Assembly (NCBI RefSeq): GCF_946482605.1 | Contig: NZ_CAMLSE010000021.1 | Span: 62,001-126,000 of the forward strand | Reading direction: 5' to 3' | Origin: an uncultured Dyadobacter sp. | Lineage (GTDB): Bacteria > Bacteroidota > Bacteroidia > Cytophagales > Spirosomataceae | Length of the DNA: 64,000 nt | Part shown: positions 43,267 through 52,609 of the stretch, one piece after another | Numbering within the stretch: the first letter of the stretch is position 1 | Layout: the number at the start of each line of letters is the position of its first letter | Position numbers and translations under genes: made by a program | Notes under the pieces: generated by a model | What the model was told of the DNA's origin: nothing | The model's input: the letters and a program-made list of their open reading frames with translations, nothing else | The model's database searches: none

Positions 43267-45819
43267 ATGAAATCAATATACGCAATATGGATTTTCGCAC
43301 TCCTCTCGTGTTATTGTCATGCACAGGGCATTAGAGTAAGTGGAAAGGTTACAGATGAAAAGGGAGAACCGTTAATCGGCGCGTCTGTGATCGAAAAAGG
43401 GACCAGCAACGGCACGATTACAGACGGTGCAGGAGCCTACAACCTCATGGTGGGCTACCCAAATGCAGTGCTCGTGGTGACTTATGTAGGCTACACTAGA
43501 ATTGAACGAAATGTTAATGATGCTGGCAACCAGGATTTTGCACTTTCGGATGCGACCATCCTGAACCAGGTGACCGTAGTGGGTTCCCGCAACCTGAACC
43601 GTTCGTCGACCGACACGCCGGCACCGGTAGACGTGATCGACATCCGTGAAGTAACTACCAAGCAGGGGCAGCTCGATGTGAACCAGCTTTTGCAGTTCGC
43701 CGCGCCGTCGTTCAATTCCAATCGCCAGACGGGCTCCGATGGCGCCGACCATGTGGACCCGGCTTCCCTGCGGGGGCTCGGGCCGGACCAGACATTGGTG
43801 TTGATCAATGGCAAGCGCCGGCACCAGTCGGCATTGGTGAATCTTTTTGGGTCGAGGGGGAGGGGCAATACCGGCACCGACATGAATGCAATCCCGGCGG
43901 CGGCGATCGAGCGCATCGAAATCCTGCGCGACGGGGCGGCGGCCCAATACGGCTCCGACGCGATCGCGGGTGTGATCAACATTGTTTTGAAGGAGACGAC
44001 AGACCAGCTGACCGTGAATGCGAATGCCGGAATGTTTAAAGCCAAATACCGTTTTGACGATAAAAAATTCGATGGCCTGAATTACAATTTTAATGCCAAT
44101 TACGGTGTCAAAATCGCAAAAAAGGGCTTTCTGAACGTTACAGCAGACTATAATTCACGCGACCATACCAACCGTGCCAATACGGTCGACAGCGAGTCGG
44201 ACCTCGCGCGCAGGCAATACGGCGATCCTGAAATCCGCAATGCGGCGGTTTACTACAACGCGAAAATACCGGTTGGTGCCAATTTTCAGGTTTACAGTTT
44301 TGGCGGCCTCAACGAGCGCAAAGGCGATGCATACGCGTGGACGCGTTTCCCGGGCGATGACCGCAATATTCCATCCATTTATCCCAACGGCTTCGACCCG
44401 ATCATAACCAGTAAAATCAAGGACCGCTCCGTCGCGGCAGGGATTCGGGGTGTGTGGAAATCGTGGGATATCGATTTGAGTAATACTTATGGTTTCAACA
44501 AGTTTCATTTCGGCGTGAAAAATTCACTGAACAGGTCGTTGGGAGAGCGTACGCAAACCAGTTTCGATGCAGGCGGCTTCCAACTGGGCCAGAACGTGAC
44601 GAACCTGAATGTGAGTCGTTACTATAAAAACATCATGCAGGGCCTGAACATAGCATTTGGCGGTGAATTCCGCACGGAGCGTTACAAGATTTTCGCCGGG
44701 GAAGAAGCCTCTTACCGCAATTATGATTCCCAATTTCCGGGTGGCTCGCAAGGTTTTCCCGGTTACAGCCCCGCCGACGTCACCAACCACAGCCGGTCGA
44801 ATGTGGGTGTATATGCCGACCTCGAAGCGGACATTACCAAACAATTCCTGATCGATGTGGCAGGCCGGTTCGAGCGTTACAGCGACTTCGGAAGCACATT
44901 GAACGGGAAATTGGGCCTGCGTTATAAATTGACCGACGCATTAGCATTGCGGGGATCGGTCAGCACAGGTTTCAGGGCACCGTCGCTGGCACAGAAGTAC
45001 TTCAATTCGACATTCACCAATTTCGTGAACGGACAGCCGGTGGAAGTGCTGCTTGCCAACAACAACAGCGCGGTTACCAAAGCATTGGGTATCCCGCAGC
45101 TGAAACAAGAAACCTCGCAAAATGCCAGTCTCGGCATTACATTCACACCGGTTTCGGGGTTGTCGGTTACGGTGGACGGTTACTATGTAAAAGTGAAAGA
45201 CCGCGTGGTGCTGACCGGCCAGTTCAGCGACGATGACGAGGATATCGGCGAACTGCTCAAAGCACTCAGGGTAGGGAAGGCGCAATTTTTCACCAATGCA
45301 TTGGAATATACTACAACCAAAGGGCTGGACGTAATCGTGGCGCATTCAACGCCTGTGGGGGCGGGAAGGCTGAGCACGACCGTTGCTGCCAATTTCAACT
45401 GGATGGAGCTGGGTCCGGTGAATACGGTACCTAAGCTGGCTGGTAAAGAAGATATTTATTTCGATGAAAGGGAGCGCCGTTTTGTGCTGGCATCCGCACC
45501 GCCATCGAAGATTAATCTCACGTTCGACTATTCGGTGAGCAAGTTCAGTGCGATGCTCCGCTTTATCCGTTTCGGGGAGATCAAGCTCGCGAATTGGGAC
45601 TATATGATCGACACATACAGTCCCAAAATCCAGACGGACCTCACTTTGAACTACAAATTCACAAAGAACTTCTCATTGTCTGTCGGCGGAAGCAACATCC
45701 TGAACGTGTATCCGGATATGTCGCTCCCTGCGCTCACCGAGTCGGGCGGTGCCTGGGACCCGGTTCAGATGGGCAGCAATGGTGCGTTCTTCTTTACGCG
45801 GCTGGGGTTCCGGTTTTAA
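43267..45819 (+). CDS. TonB-dependent outer-membrane receptor
   Basis: 850 residues from the ATG at 43267, where the signal peptide begins (MKSIYAIWIFALLSCYCHAQ). A CarboxypepD_reg-like domain (IRVSGKVTDEKGEPLIGASVIEKG, about 22-95) precedes the plug (DVNQLLQFAAPSFNSNRQ, SLRGLGPDQTLVLINGKRRH, AIERIEILRDGAAAQYGSDA, IAGVINIVLK) and a 22-strand-type barrel ending in FTRLGFRF. The RGLGPDQTLVLINGKRRHQSA segment is typical of receptors for siderophores or other small ligands rather than SusC. No SusD nearby. Its TAA overlaps the stop of the convergent amine oxidase (TTAA). Substrate unknown. Confidence 0.88.
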   Translation: MKSIYAIWIFALLSCYCHAQGIRVSGKVTDEKGEPLIGASVIEKGTSNGTITDGAGAYNLMVGYPNAVLVVTYVGYTRIERNVNDAGNQDFALSDATILNQVTVVGSRNLNRSSTDTPAPVDVIDIREVTTKQGQLDVNQLLQFAAPSFNSNRQTGSDGADHVDPASLRGLGPDQTLVLINGKRRHQSALVNLFGSRGRGNTGTDMNAIPAAAIERIEILRDGAAAQYGSDAIAGVINIVLKETTDQLTVNANAGMFKAKYRFDDKKFDGLNYNFNANYGVKIAKKGFLNVTADYNSRDHTNRANTVDSESDLARRQYGDPEIRNAAVYYNAKIPVGANFQVYSFGGLNERKGDAYAWTRFPGDDRNIPSIYPNGFDPIITSKIKDRSVAAGIRGVWKSWDIDLSNTYGFNKFHFGVKNSLNRSLGERTQTSFDAGGFQLGQNVTNLNVSRYYKNIMQGLNIAFGGEFRTERYKIFAGEEASYRNYDSQFPGGSQGFPGYSPADVTNHSRSNVGVYADLEADITKQFLIDVAGRFERYSDFGSTLNGKLGLRYKLTDALALRGSVSTGFRAPSLAQKYFNSTFTNFVNGQPVEVLLANNNSAVTKALGIPQLKQETSQNASLGITFTPVSGLSVTVDGYYVKVKDRVVLTGQFSDDDEDIGELLKALRVGKAQFFTNALEYTTTKGLDVIVAHSTPVGAGRLSTTVAANFNWMELGPVNTVPKLAGKEDIYFDERERRFVLASAPPSKINLTFDYSVSKFSAMLRFIRFGEIKLANWDYMIDTYSPKIQTDLTLNYKFTKNFSLSVGGSNILNVYPDMSLPALTESGGAWDPVQMGSNGAFFFTRLGFRF

Positions 45820-47195
45820 ACGGCGATAACTTCTGCCGCCGCCATTTCACCGGTGACAACCGCACCTTCCATGAACCCTTGCCAGTCGGCCAGGTGTTCA
45901 CCCGCGAAGGAGGTGTGTAGAAATGGCTTTTGCAATGCAGGACGAGTAGTGTTCCATTGATTCAGGCCGTACATCGCATAAGCACCCTGTGAGATCTTAT
46001 CTGTCCCCCAGTAGTAATTGGCTTGCGATTCGATGAGTTTTTTAGCCTTTGGAAAATACGGATTGAGTGTTTGACCCAGCATTTCTTTCCGCCAGGCGTC
46101 GTTCTGCACGGAAATCAGCTCGGCCTTTTCGCCTATCGTGTAGGAGATCAATACGCCCTTTTGCGATGGCTGATTTTTGGTCGCATGGTAAAAATAATGT
46201 GGCGTCTGATCGGTAATGAGGTCGAAGCTCTCGTCGTTCCAAAACCTTTTCTTAAAGAGGATCGCATTTTTATTAATACGGGCATATTGCAGCTCGTTGA
46301 TTGCCTGTATTTTATCGTCAGGTAATCCCGGCTCCCATTGAATGTTTTTCATGGCGAATGTCGGGATCGTGCAGATAAGCTTGTCGGCCTCGAACGTCTT
46401 GCCGTTTTCGCAAATTACCTTTACCAAATCTTTTTGCTCAATGCGTCTGACGGCGTGCCCGGTCAGGATGTTGCCTGCTCCGATGCCCTCCGCGAACTTT
46501 TTTGCGAGCTGTGCGTTACCACCCTGCATTTTCAGGTCCATTTCGTTCTTTTCGCTGCTTTCGGCGAAAGTGGCGAGCGCGATGAATGCGGAAACATGGC
46601 GGATACTTTCTCCAAAATCGGTACTGTCGAGGAGTTCACGGAAGACGAGATCTTTGCCTTCGCAGCCATTGTTCACCAGGTATCGCCACCAGTCGATGCT
46701 GTCCAGTTGGAGTTTTTGCTGGTCGCTCAATGTGCGGTAGCCATCAAGCAATGCCTTGAACTTCGGTTTCCAGTTATCCGAAAAATCCCATGCATTCGCT
46801 TTGGTATATTGGTTTTGGTAAATAAGATGCGTGTCAAACTGATTGTTCAAAAGCGGTATTTTAAACGTATCACACCACGTACGCACACGCTCATGAGAGT
46901 TACCAACCCATTCGGCGCCAAGTTCGACAGTCAGGTTTTCTTTGGGATCGATCAGATGCGAAAATACCCGCCCACCGATGCGGTTCCGTGATTCGAGGAC
47001 AGTAACGTCAATGCCTTTCTGTTTCAATGCGTAGGCGGCGGCCAGTCCTGCAAAGCCTGCACCGATCACGATTACACGGGTTTGTCTGGCAATATGAATA
47101 CTTGCGAAAGAGCGGGTTGAAATAATGGCAGCACCTGCGAGCAGGGCTGATTGGCGCAGGAATTCGCGCCGGGAGGCATGTTGCGGCTTGTCCAT
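45816..47195 (-). CDS. flavin monoamine oxidase family protein, Tat-exported
   Basis: 459 residues. The N-terminus carries a twin-arginine signal (SRREFLRQSALLAGAAIIS), so it is folded with FAD before export. FAD-binding motif VIVIGAGFAGLAAAYAL (GxGxxG), the VLESRNRIGGRV Glu/Arg motif, and the C-terminal SFAGEHLADWQGFMEGAVVTG second flavin motif are those of monoamine/polyamine oxidases. It likely oxidises amines or amino acids in the periplasm; substrate unknown. It is convergent with the TonB receptor and has no operon partner. Confidence 0.87.
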   Translation of the reverse strand: MDKPQHASRREFLRQSALLAGAAIISTRSFASIHIARQTRVIVIGAGFAGLAAAYALKQKGIDVTVLESRNRIGGRVFSHLIDPKENLTVELGAEWVGNSHERVRTWCDTFKIPLLNNQFDTHLIYQNQYTKANAWDFSDNWKPKFKALLDGYRTLSDQQKLQLDSIDWWRYLVNNGCEGKDLVFRELLDSTDFGESIRHVSAFIALATFAESSEKNEMDLKMQGGNAQLAKKFAEGIGAGNILTGHAVRRIEQKDLVKVICENGKTFEADKLICTIPTFAMKNIQWEPGLPDDKIQAINELQYARINKNAILFKKRFWNDESFDLITDQTPHYFYHATKNQPSQKGVLISYTIGEKAELISVQNDAWRKEMLGQTLNPYFPKAKKLIESQANYYWGTDKISQGAYAMYGLNQWNTTRPALQKPFLHTSFAGEHLADWQGFMEGAVVTGEMAAAEVIAV

Positions 47196-47300
47196 GATGT
47201 AATGAGGTCGATTGAGTTGCTCAAAACTACCGGACTGTATACGTAAGTCAAATAAACCTTTAGCGAGAGGTTGGTTTACTTATTTTTTGGATAAAAATAA

Positions 47301-47333
47301 AAGCGGCCCGGCTGATCATCAGCCGGGCCGCTT
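47301..47333. terminator. terminator of the ccm operon
   Basis: Perfect 15-bp GC-rich stem (47301-47315 / 47319-47333) with a 3-nt loop, followed on the minus strand by TTATTTTTAT. It lies 28 bases beyond the ccmF stop. Confidence 0.88.
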
Positions 47334-47361
47334 TCGTAAAATATTTCAAATGAGCCGTTTA

Positions 47362-49962
47362 TCAGGCTGTTTGAACCTTTGGCTTTGCTTTCGCCCTGGG
47401 CTCCGTCTGAGATGCTTCTTTGTTCCTCATCTTAATGAAATCCTTGAATCTGCGAATCGTTGCCATCACAAAACCGATCACGAGTACAAATGTCCCCAGC
47501 CAGAGAATGTTAATCAATGGCTTCTCGGTGGCCTTCATGACGATGAAGTCGCGCTGAGTGGTGTTGACACCAAATGTGAATTTGCCCGTCTGCGGGTTGA
47601 TTTCCTGGAACTGAATGCGCATTCCCAATTCGTTGCTCACCTCCGGTTTGCGCGCAACCATGCGGTCGCGGATCACGAAGGACGGCGTTACGACAAATTC
47701 CTTGTCCTTATCGAGGATGCGGATAATTGCCTTCACAGCCGCGTCTCCGGCGCCCAGCTTAACGCCTTCGACCTGCTCCGTCCGCACGACATTGTCAAGA
47801 ACGGCTACATAGTCATTGACGAAGAAAGTGTCGCGCAGGTTGACGGTGAAGTTTTCAGTCTGGCTCCATACCGGTTCTGCGGTAGGATTGGTCACCATGG
47901 AAACGTAGGTGTACAAGTCTTTATCGACCTTGCGCTGAATATCCGGCGACGAAACGATACCGCCCATGCGGGGGTTGATCTGCACCCGTGGGAACAATGA
48001 GAAAATCTTACCCGACGGTTCGCGGTATTCGATTTCATAATAGAAGTTTTCCGGGAAAATTTCGATTGTATCGCCTTTGACGTTGTATTTTTTATCATTG
48101 ACAACAATGTCACGCAATGCAACGGCGTGGAAGTCGCCTTCCACAATGTCGACCCAGCTTTTAGGAATGTATCCGGGAATGTGACGCGGCTCTACGCGTA
48201 CATCGCGCCAGGTAAGCATATAATCGCCCATTTTCTCCGGCTTGTTAAGCCAAAGGGTAATGTTCTCCTTGTTTTCCTTGTTGTCGTTAGCCGTAAACTC
48301 GTCGCTGCGGGAGATCATCAGCCCGGAGTTGTTAATCGATACAACTTTGGTATATGCCGAAGAAAAGAGGATACCGATCAGCATGAGTGCCACGCCAATG
48401 TGTGTGATCGCACCGCCGGAAAGGTTGTAGTTCCCCCGGATGATGTTAATCAGGATATTTCCATTCGCGACAATGGCGAAGATACCCGTGGTGAGCAACA
48501 CGATATACTGGATATCCCGCACCTGTTTGAAAGTAATCACCGCGGCGCTGGCCAGCAATGCCACCAGCAACGGGTTGTACAATGCTTGGAGGTTGCCCTT
48601 GCCGGTACGTTTCCACCAGAAATACTGCCCGATACCTGTCAGCGCGATGATCAGCGAGAAGAACCAGAGCTGGAATTTGTTGTAATGGGCCACCTGGTCG
48701 GCGGGTAGCGCCATGTTCAGCACCGTTCCGAATGCTTCGGCTATTTTGTTATAAACCGGGATGGAAGTAGTCGCGATAATCTGGAAGCCGGAAAGGCAAA
48801 GTAATGTCGCGCCGATAAAGATCCAGAACTCCTGCGAATAGGTCGATACTTCTTCCTCATCGCTCGGCAGTGACTTCCAACGGTAAACCAGCAAGCCTAC
48901 CGAAACGATCGTGAATGTAAAAAGATAAATCAGCAGCTGACCGGAAAGCCCGAGATCGGTAAACGAGTGTACGGATGCATTACCCAGTACACCACTACGC
49001 GTCATGAATGTCGAATAAAGGATGAGGATGAACGTAGCGATGGTCAGAATGAACGACGTTTTGAGCGCAGTGGCGTTTCTTCTGCCGATGATCATTACGT
49101 GTACCGCTGCCACCAGGACGAGCCAGGGTACAATGGAAGAGTTTTCAACAGGGTCCCAGTTCCAGTAGCTACCGAAGTTCAGCGTTTCATAGGCCCAATA
49201 AGCGCCCATCAGAATACCAACACCTAAAACCAATGCGGAGAATAATGCCCAGGGCAATGCCGGGCGTATCCATTCCTGGATTTTTTTATTCCAAAGACCG
49301 GCAATCGCGAACGAGAACGGGATAAGCGTGCTCGCAAAGCCCAAGAACAGGGTAGGGGGGTGGATTACCATCCAGTAGTTCTGCAACAGGGGGTTTAGTC
49401 CGTTACCGTCTTTGGGAATGAAATTGGGGTCCATTTTATAGACCGGCAGATCGGGCATTACCTCTTTCAGCAACAGGAATGGCGTCGAACCGATTTTGAC
49501 GTCCAGGCCCGGAATGACTACCCCGAGGATCATGGAAGTAAGGAAGGCTTGTACCAATGCAAAAACCGTCATCACCGGGGCTTCCCAGGAGCGGTTAGTG
49601 AAGATCAGCGTAGCACCGAGCAATACGTTCCAGAATATCCATAGCAGGAAGCTGCCTTCCTGATCCTGCCAGAAGCTGGAAATCGTGTATCCGGTCGGCA
49701 GAGAGAGTGACGAGTTTTTCCAGGCATAATGGTACTCGAAATAATGGTTGCCGATGATCCAGTAGAGTGAGAACACTACGCCGATCACTGCCGCCAAATG
49801 CATCCAGAAAACGAGCCGCGCGAACTTTTTCCAGCTCTGCGTGTCTTCAAGGTTGCTCGCTCCGATACCCGCCTTGAAATAAGCGAAAGTGGCCAGAATG
49901 GCCGTAACGAATGAAACTATAACCAGCAGGTGCCCTGCATTTCCGATCGTACTGTGAATCAT
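47362..49962 (-). CDS. ccmF: cytochrome c maturation protein CcmF
   Basis: 866 residues with about 14-15 membrane segments. The haem-handling WWD motif is present (FGSYWNWDPVENSSIVPWL), with conserved His in YWMVIHPPTLFLGF, and a large periplasmic C-terminal domain before the last segment. CcmF, with CcmH in other bacteria, ligates haem from holo-CcmE to apocytochrome c. It starts inside the ccmE stop (4-base ATGA overlap), so the two are translationally coupled. The C-terminal Lys/Ala/Pro tail is unconserved. It would mature the cytochrome c domain of the ThuA fusion, among others. Confidence 0.9.
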   Translation of the reverse strand: MIHSTIGNAGHLLVIVSFVTAILATFAYFKAGIGASNLEDTQSWKKFARLVFWMHLAAVIGVVFSLYWIIGNHYFEYHYAWKNSSLSLPTGYTISSFWQDQEGSFLLWIFWNVLLGATLIFTNRSWEAPVMTVFALVQAFLTSMILGVVIPGLDVKIGSTPFLLLKEVMPDLPVYKMDPNFIPKDGNGLNPLLQNYWMVIHPPTLFLGFASTLIPFSFAIAGLWNKKIQEWIRPALPWALFSALVLGVGILMGAYWAYETLNFGSYWNWDPVENSSIVPWLVLVAAVHVMIIGRRNATALKTSFILTIATFILILYSTFMTRSGVLGNASVHSFTDLGLSGQLLIYLFTFTIVSVGLLVYRWKSLPSDEEEVSTYSQEFWIFIGATLLCLSGFQIIATTSIPVYNKIAEAFGTVLNMALPADQVAHYNKFQLWFFSLIIALTGIGQYFWWKRTGKGNLQALYNPLLVALLASAAVITFKQVRDIQYIVLLTTGIFAIVANGNILINIIRGNYNLSGGAITHIGVALMLIGILFSSAYTKVVSINNSGLMISRSDEFTANDNKENKENITLWLNKPEKMGDYMLTWRDVRVEPRHIPGYIPKSWVDIVEGDFHAVALRDIVVNDKKYNVKGDTIEIFPENFYYEIEYREPSGKIFSLFPRVQINPRMGGIVSSPDIQRKVDKDLYTYVSMVTNPTAEPVWSQTENFTVNLRDTFFVNDYVAVLDNVVRTEQVEGVKLGAGDAAVKAIIRILDKDKEFVVTPSFVIRDRMVARKPEVSNELGMRIQFQEINPQTGKFTFGVNTTQRDFIVMKATEKPLINILWLGTFVLVIGFVMATIRRFKDFIKMRNKEASQTEPRAKAKPKVQTA

Positions 49963-50393
49963 GATTGTTTTGCAGTATGTTCTGTGGTTTCCATTTTACC
50001 GTTCTCGTATTTTGACGGGCATTTCATGAGAATCTTTTCGGCCGAGAATGAGCCGTCTTTCATTTTTCCCACGACAACCACCTGCTCTGACTTGTCGAAA
50101 TCCTGTGGTTTGGTATTTTTATAAACTACCTTCTGTTCCACGTTGTTGTTGTCAACCAGCGTAAAAACAAAGAGGTTAGGATCTATTTCAGGCCGGTATT
50201 CCATTTCCAGGATCTGACCGGCCGGGTCTTTTTTGAGTTTACCTACAACGTGAATGCTCTCATTATCACCACCCTGCGCCATTTCTTTGGCTTTGGTGAA
50301 ATCCACATAAGTACTTGCGTCACCGGCAGTCGAAACAATAATACCAATTGCAACCGCGATGATCACCAATCCGAATATCTGTATCTTTTTCAT
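49959..50393 (-). CDS. ccmE: haem chaperone CcmE, CxxxY type
   Basis: 144 residues. An N-terminal membrane anchor (IFGLVIIAVAIGIIVSTAG) is followed by the OB-fold haem-chaperone domain (ESIHVVGKLKKDPAG, FTLVDNNNVEQKVVY, VVVVGKMKDGSFSAEKILMKC). In the classical protein, haem is bound covalently by the His of HxxxY. Here that position is Cys125 in KCPSKY (C125, Y129), the CxxxY variant known from archaea and some bacteria. It transports haem from CcmC to CcmF in the periplasm. It overlaps ccmF by 4 bases and follows ccmD by 5 bases. Confidence 0.9.
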   Translation of the reverse strand: MKKIQIFGLVIIAVAIGIIVSTAGDASTYVDFTKAKEMAQGGDNESIHVVGKLKKDPAGQILEMEYRPEIDPNLFVFTLVDNNNVEQKVVYKNTKPQDFDKSEQVVVVGKMKDGSFSAEKILMKCPSKYENGKMETTEHTAKQS

Positions 50394-50398
50394 AGGGC

Positions 50399-50623
50399 TT
50401 ACTTGATATTGAGTTCCTTTTCAATCTTTTTCAATTTGGAATCGATGCGGAGCATGTTGATCGCTATTCCTGCAAAAATCACGGCCACGACCGCCACCAC
50501 GACCCATATTTTGCCGTCGGCGCGAAGCTTGTCGGCCATTTCTACGGACGTGTCGCCTGCCTGTGCGAACAAGCTGCCGGACATGGCCAGCAACGTCAGA
50601 AGGATGAGGGAAATTCTTTTCAT
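50399..50623 (-). CDS. ccmD: CcmD-like small membrane protein
   Basis: 74 residues. It starts with a hydrophobic segment that looks like a cleavable signal peptide (LILLTLLAMSGSLFAQAG), then one membrane helix (KIWVVVAVVAVIFAGIAINML) and a basic, helical tail (RIDSKLKKIEKELNIK). The position between ccmC and ccmE and this layout identify it as the CcmD equivalent, which helps release holo-CcmE from CcmC. Sequence conservation alone is weak, so the name rests mostly on context. Confidence 0.75.
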   Translation of the reverse strand: MKRISLILLTLLAMSGSLFAQAGDTSVEMADKLRADGKIWVVVAVVAVIFAGIAINMLRIDSKLKKIEKELNIK

Positions 50624-50701
50624 TGTATATATGAATGGACTAAACCTTAACGAAAATTTACTTTGAAACGTTTGTAATCCGCATTAATCAGCGTGAAATG
50701 C

Positions 50702-51385
50702 TCAGATTTTGCCGGATTCGATCAAGGCGTCCTCACGAACCCGGTTGATCTGTTTGATCCTGATCCTAAGTTCGGCGATCCACAATCCCAGCAGGATGTA
50801 ACCGATCACGGCAGGGTAAAAAACGCGGCGGATATTGTTATCGAAATCGTATGAACCGAAAGTGCTGTTGCCACCGCTGCCCGGGTGCAAAGAGTCGGTA
50901 AGACGAGGCAGAATGTAAATGATCGGGATGAAAACGGCGAATGCGAAAATGTTGTACACCGAAGAAATCCGCGCACGGCGCTGCTCGTCCTCGAACGAGC
51001 TTCTAAGGAGCAGGTAGGCCAGGTAAATGAGGATTCCAACGGCCGCACCATTCAGTTTAGGGTCGTTTGGCCAGGGGTCGCCCCATGTGTAATTAGCCCA
51101 GACCGAGCCGGTAAGGCAACCCAGAATCCCGAAGAAAATAGCTGCTTTGGCTACTTCGCTCGCGATATCGTCATCTTTGATATTCCCTTTCATCAGATAG
51201 CGTATCGAAAATACCATCGATAGAAAGAGCAATGTGGTCATGGCAAGCCATAATGCCACGTGGAAATAGGTATTGCGGATACTCTCATTGATAATGGCAA
51301 GCCGTGGGACGGGGCCGATAAATCCCATGATGATCACGTAGAAGATGATCACAATGCAGAGGATTTTCCACCAAATCTTTCTCAT
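50702..51385 (-). CDS. ccmC: haem exporter protein CcmC
   Basis: 227 residues, six membrane segments. The tryptophan-rich haem-handling motif reads VWANYTWGDPWPNDPKL, a Bacteroidota-style form of the WWD signature (the classical form is WGxxWxWDxRLT). His residues for haem ligation are in TYFHVALWLAM and in the periplasmic loop SLHPGSGG. CcmC attaches haem to CcmE. It lies 45 bases after ccmB and before ccmD in the same direction. Confidence 0.88.
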   Translation of the reverse strand: MRKIWWKILCIVIIFYVIIMGFIGPVPRLAIINESIRNTYFHVALWLAMTTLLFLSMVFSIRYLMKGNIKDDDIASEVAKAAIFFGILGCLTGSVWANYTWGDPWPNDPKLNGAAVGILIYLAYLLLRSSFEDEQRRARISSVYNIFAFAVFIPIIYILPRLTDSLHPGSGGNSTFGSYDFDNNIRRVFYPAVIGYILLGLWIAELRIRIKQINRVREDALIESGKI

Positions 51386-51430
51386 TTTAAAATAGAACTT
51401 TAAAGTTGTTGCTCCGTAACCTGCTGTTTT

Positions 51431-52093
51431 TCAGCTTCTCCATAAATAGGGAAAAAGCAGATAGCTGAGCGTAATTACTATCAGATCGATTGATAATAGT
51501 GTGGTGATTTCATCGGTGCTGACCGACCAGTCGAGGCCGTCCAGCGCGTTTTTGGCCAAACGGATCGTCATCAGGAGCATCGGCAGAATGATCGGGAAGC
51601 TGAGCACGGCCATGAGCGTGGCGCTATTGTCCGCTTTGGATGCGATCCCCGCAATGAGCGTGAGCACGGATGCGAAACCCGTGGACGAAAGCAGGATACA
51701 AATCGCGAAAAGGCCATTATCCTGAACGGGATTGCCCATGACAAACGCATAGAACAGGAAACCCATTCCCGAAAGCAGGACCATGATCAGCGAGTTGTAA
51801 ATGATCTTGGAAATGATAATCGCCTGCGGGCTGCACAGATTATAATAGTAGAGCAGCCTTCCGTGACGTTCCTGCGAAAAACTCTTGGCAATGGCGTTGA
51901 CCGCCGTAAAAAGCAGTATGATCCAGAACAACGTATTCCAGACGATCGGAGTGAGCTGGTTCCGGCGGAGATTAAAGCTGAGGTAACACACAAAAACGGT
52001 GCTCACTACGTAGAGCAACATGCCGCTCAACGCGTACTTCTGGCGCCATTCCAGTGTTACTTCTTTCCAGATCAGGGTTTTAATCTCGTTCAA
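51431..52093 (-). CDS. ccmB: haem exporter membrane protein CcmB
   Basis: About 220 residues and six membrane segments: YALSGMLLYVVSTVFVCYLS, TLFWIILLFTAVNAIAKSFS, QAIIISKIIYNSLIMVLLSG and others. The pattern EIKTLIWKEVTLEWRQKYA then SFSQERHGRLLYYYNLCSP is characteristic of CcmB, the membrane subunit of the CcmAB transporter that releases holo-CcmE. No ATG lies before the first membrane segment; the TTG at 52091-52093 (LNEIKTLIWKEV) gives the family N-terminus. The open frame continues upstream through a short dispersed repeat, which I regard as non-coding. No ccmA is seen in this window. Confidence 0.82.
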   Translation of the reverse strand: MNEIKTLIWKEVTLEWRQKYALSGMLLYVVSTVFVCYLSFNLRRNQLTPIVWNTLFWIILLFTAVNAIAKSFSQERHGRLLYYYNLCSPQAIIISKIIYNSLIMVLLSGMGFLFYAFVMGNPVQDNGLFAICILLSSTGFASVLTLIAGIASKADNSATLMAVLSFPIILPMLLMTIRLAKNALDGLDWSVSTDEITTLLSIDLIVITLSYLLFPYLWRS

Positions 52094-52110
52094 GGTGATT
52101 GGTGCAGACC

Positions 52111-52136
52111 GTCCGCTTTTAGCTTTCGGCTTTCGA
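52111..52136. repeat. short dispersed repeat, copy 2
   Basis: GTCCGCTTTTAGCTTTCGGC resembles 22771-22798. It lies just upstream of the proposed ccmB start and would be translated if the longer frame were used. Confidence 0.4.
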
Positions 52137-52332
52137 TTTACTTGTTGATTGTCATCAGTGCCACTTTTTCCCTGTTCGGGGACTTTGTTTCGCGCTGCAA
52201 AAGTACGACACAAAGCCGGAGGGAAATAATAAAACGATCATGATTTTGTATGATTTGACGACCGTTGGGCACAATTGAAAAGGTAATGTTTGATTTACGG
52301 TCTGAGAGTGCTTTATTTGCAGTTTAAATAAA

Positions 52333-52581
52333 ATGAATCTAAATAAGGAACGTATGTCGGCTCGTACGGTTTCACACCTTAAAAAGGGTGAAAAAGGCAT
52401 AATAAAGTCATTTACAGATCGCGAGATGTCATTGAAACTGCTCGAAATGGGCTGTTTGCCGGGTTGTGAAGTGCGACTGGATGCTATTGCGCCCTTCGGT
52501 GACCCGATCTGCATCAACGTCGGTGGATGTTATAGCCTGTCGCTGCGCCTGAACGAAGCTTCGGTGATCGAATTAGAGTAA
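52333..52581 (+). CDS. feoA: ferrous iron transport protein A
   Basis: 82 residues. An SH3-like FeoA domain: HLKKGEKGIIKSF, EMSLKLLEMGCLPGCEVRLDAIAPFGDP and INVGGCYSLSLRLNEASVIEL. FeoA stimulates the FeoB iron(II) channel at the inner face of the membrane. The start may be ATG 52333 or, better matching the family, ATG 52354 (MSARTVSHLKKGE). A promoter-like TTTG (52289) and TAttTGC (52314) would leave a leader of only a few bases for the first ATG but about 30 for the second. It is 28 bases before feoB and divergent from the ccm operon. Confidence 0.88.
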   Translation: MNLNKERMSARTVSHLKKGEKGIIKSFTDREMSLKLLEMGCLPGCEVRLDAIAPFGDPICINVGGCYSLSLRLNEASVIELE

Positions 52582-52609
52582 AGAATACGTTCCGCTTACT
52601 GCCTCTCCA

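Noticed and set aside
46338..46991. Plus-strand frame of 217 codons opposite the amine oxidase
   Set aside because: It overlaps completely with a gene that has strong FAD motifs, and shows no coding features of its own.
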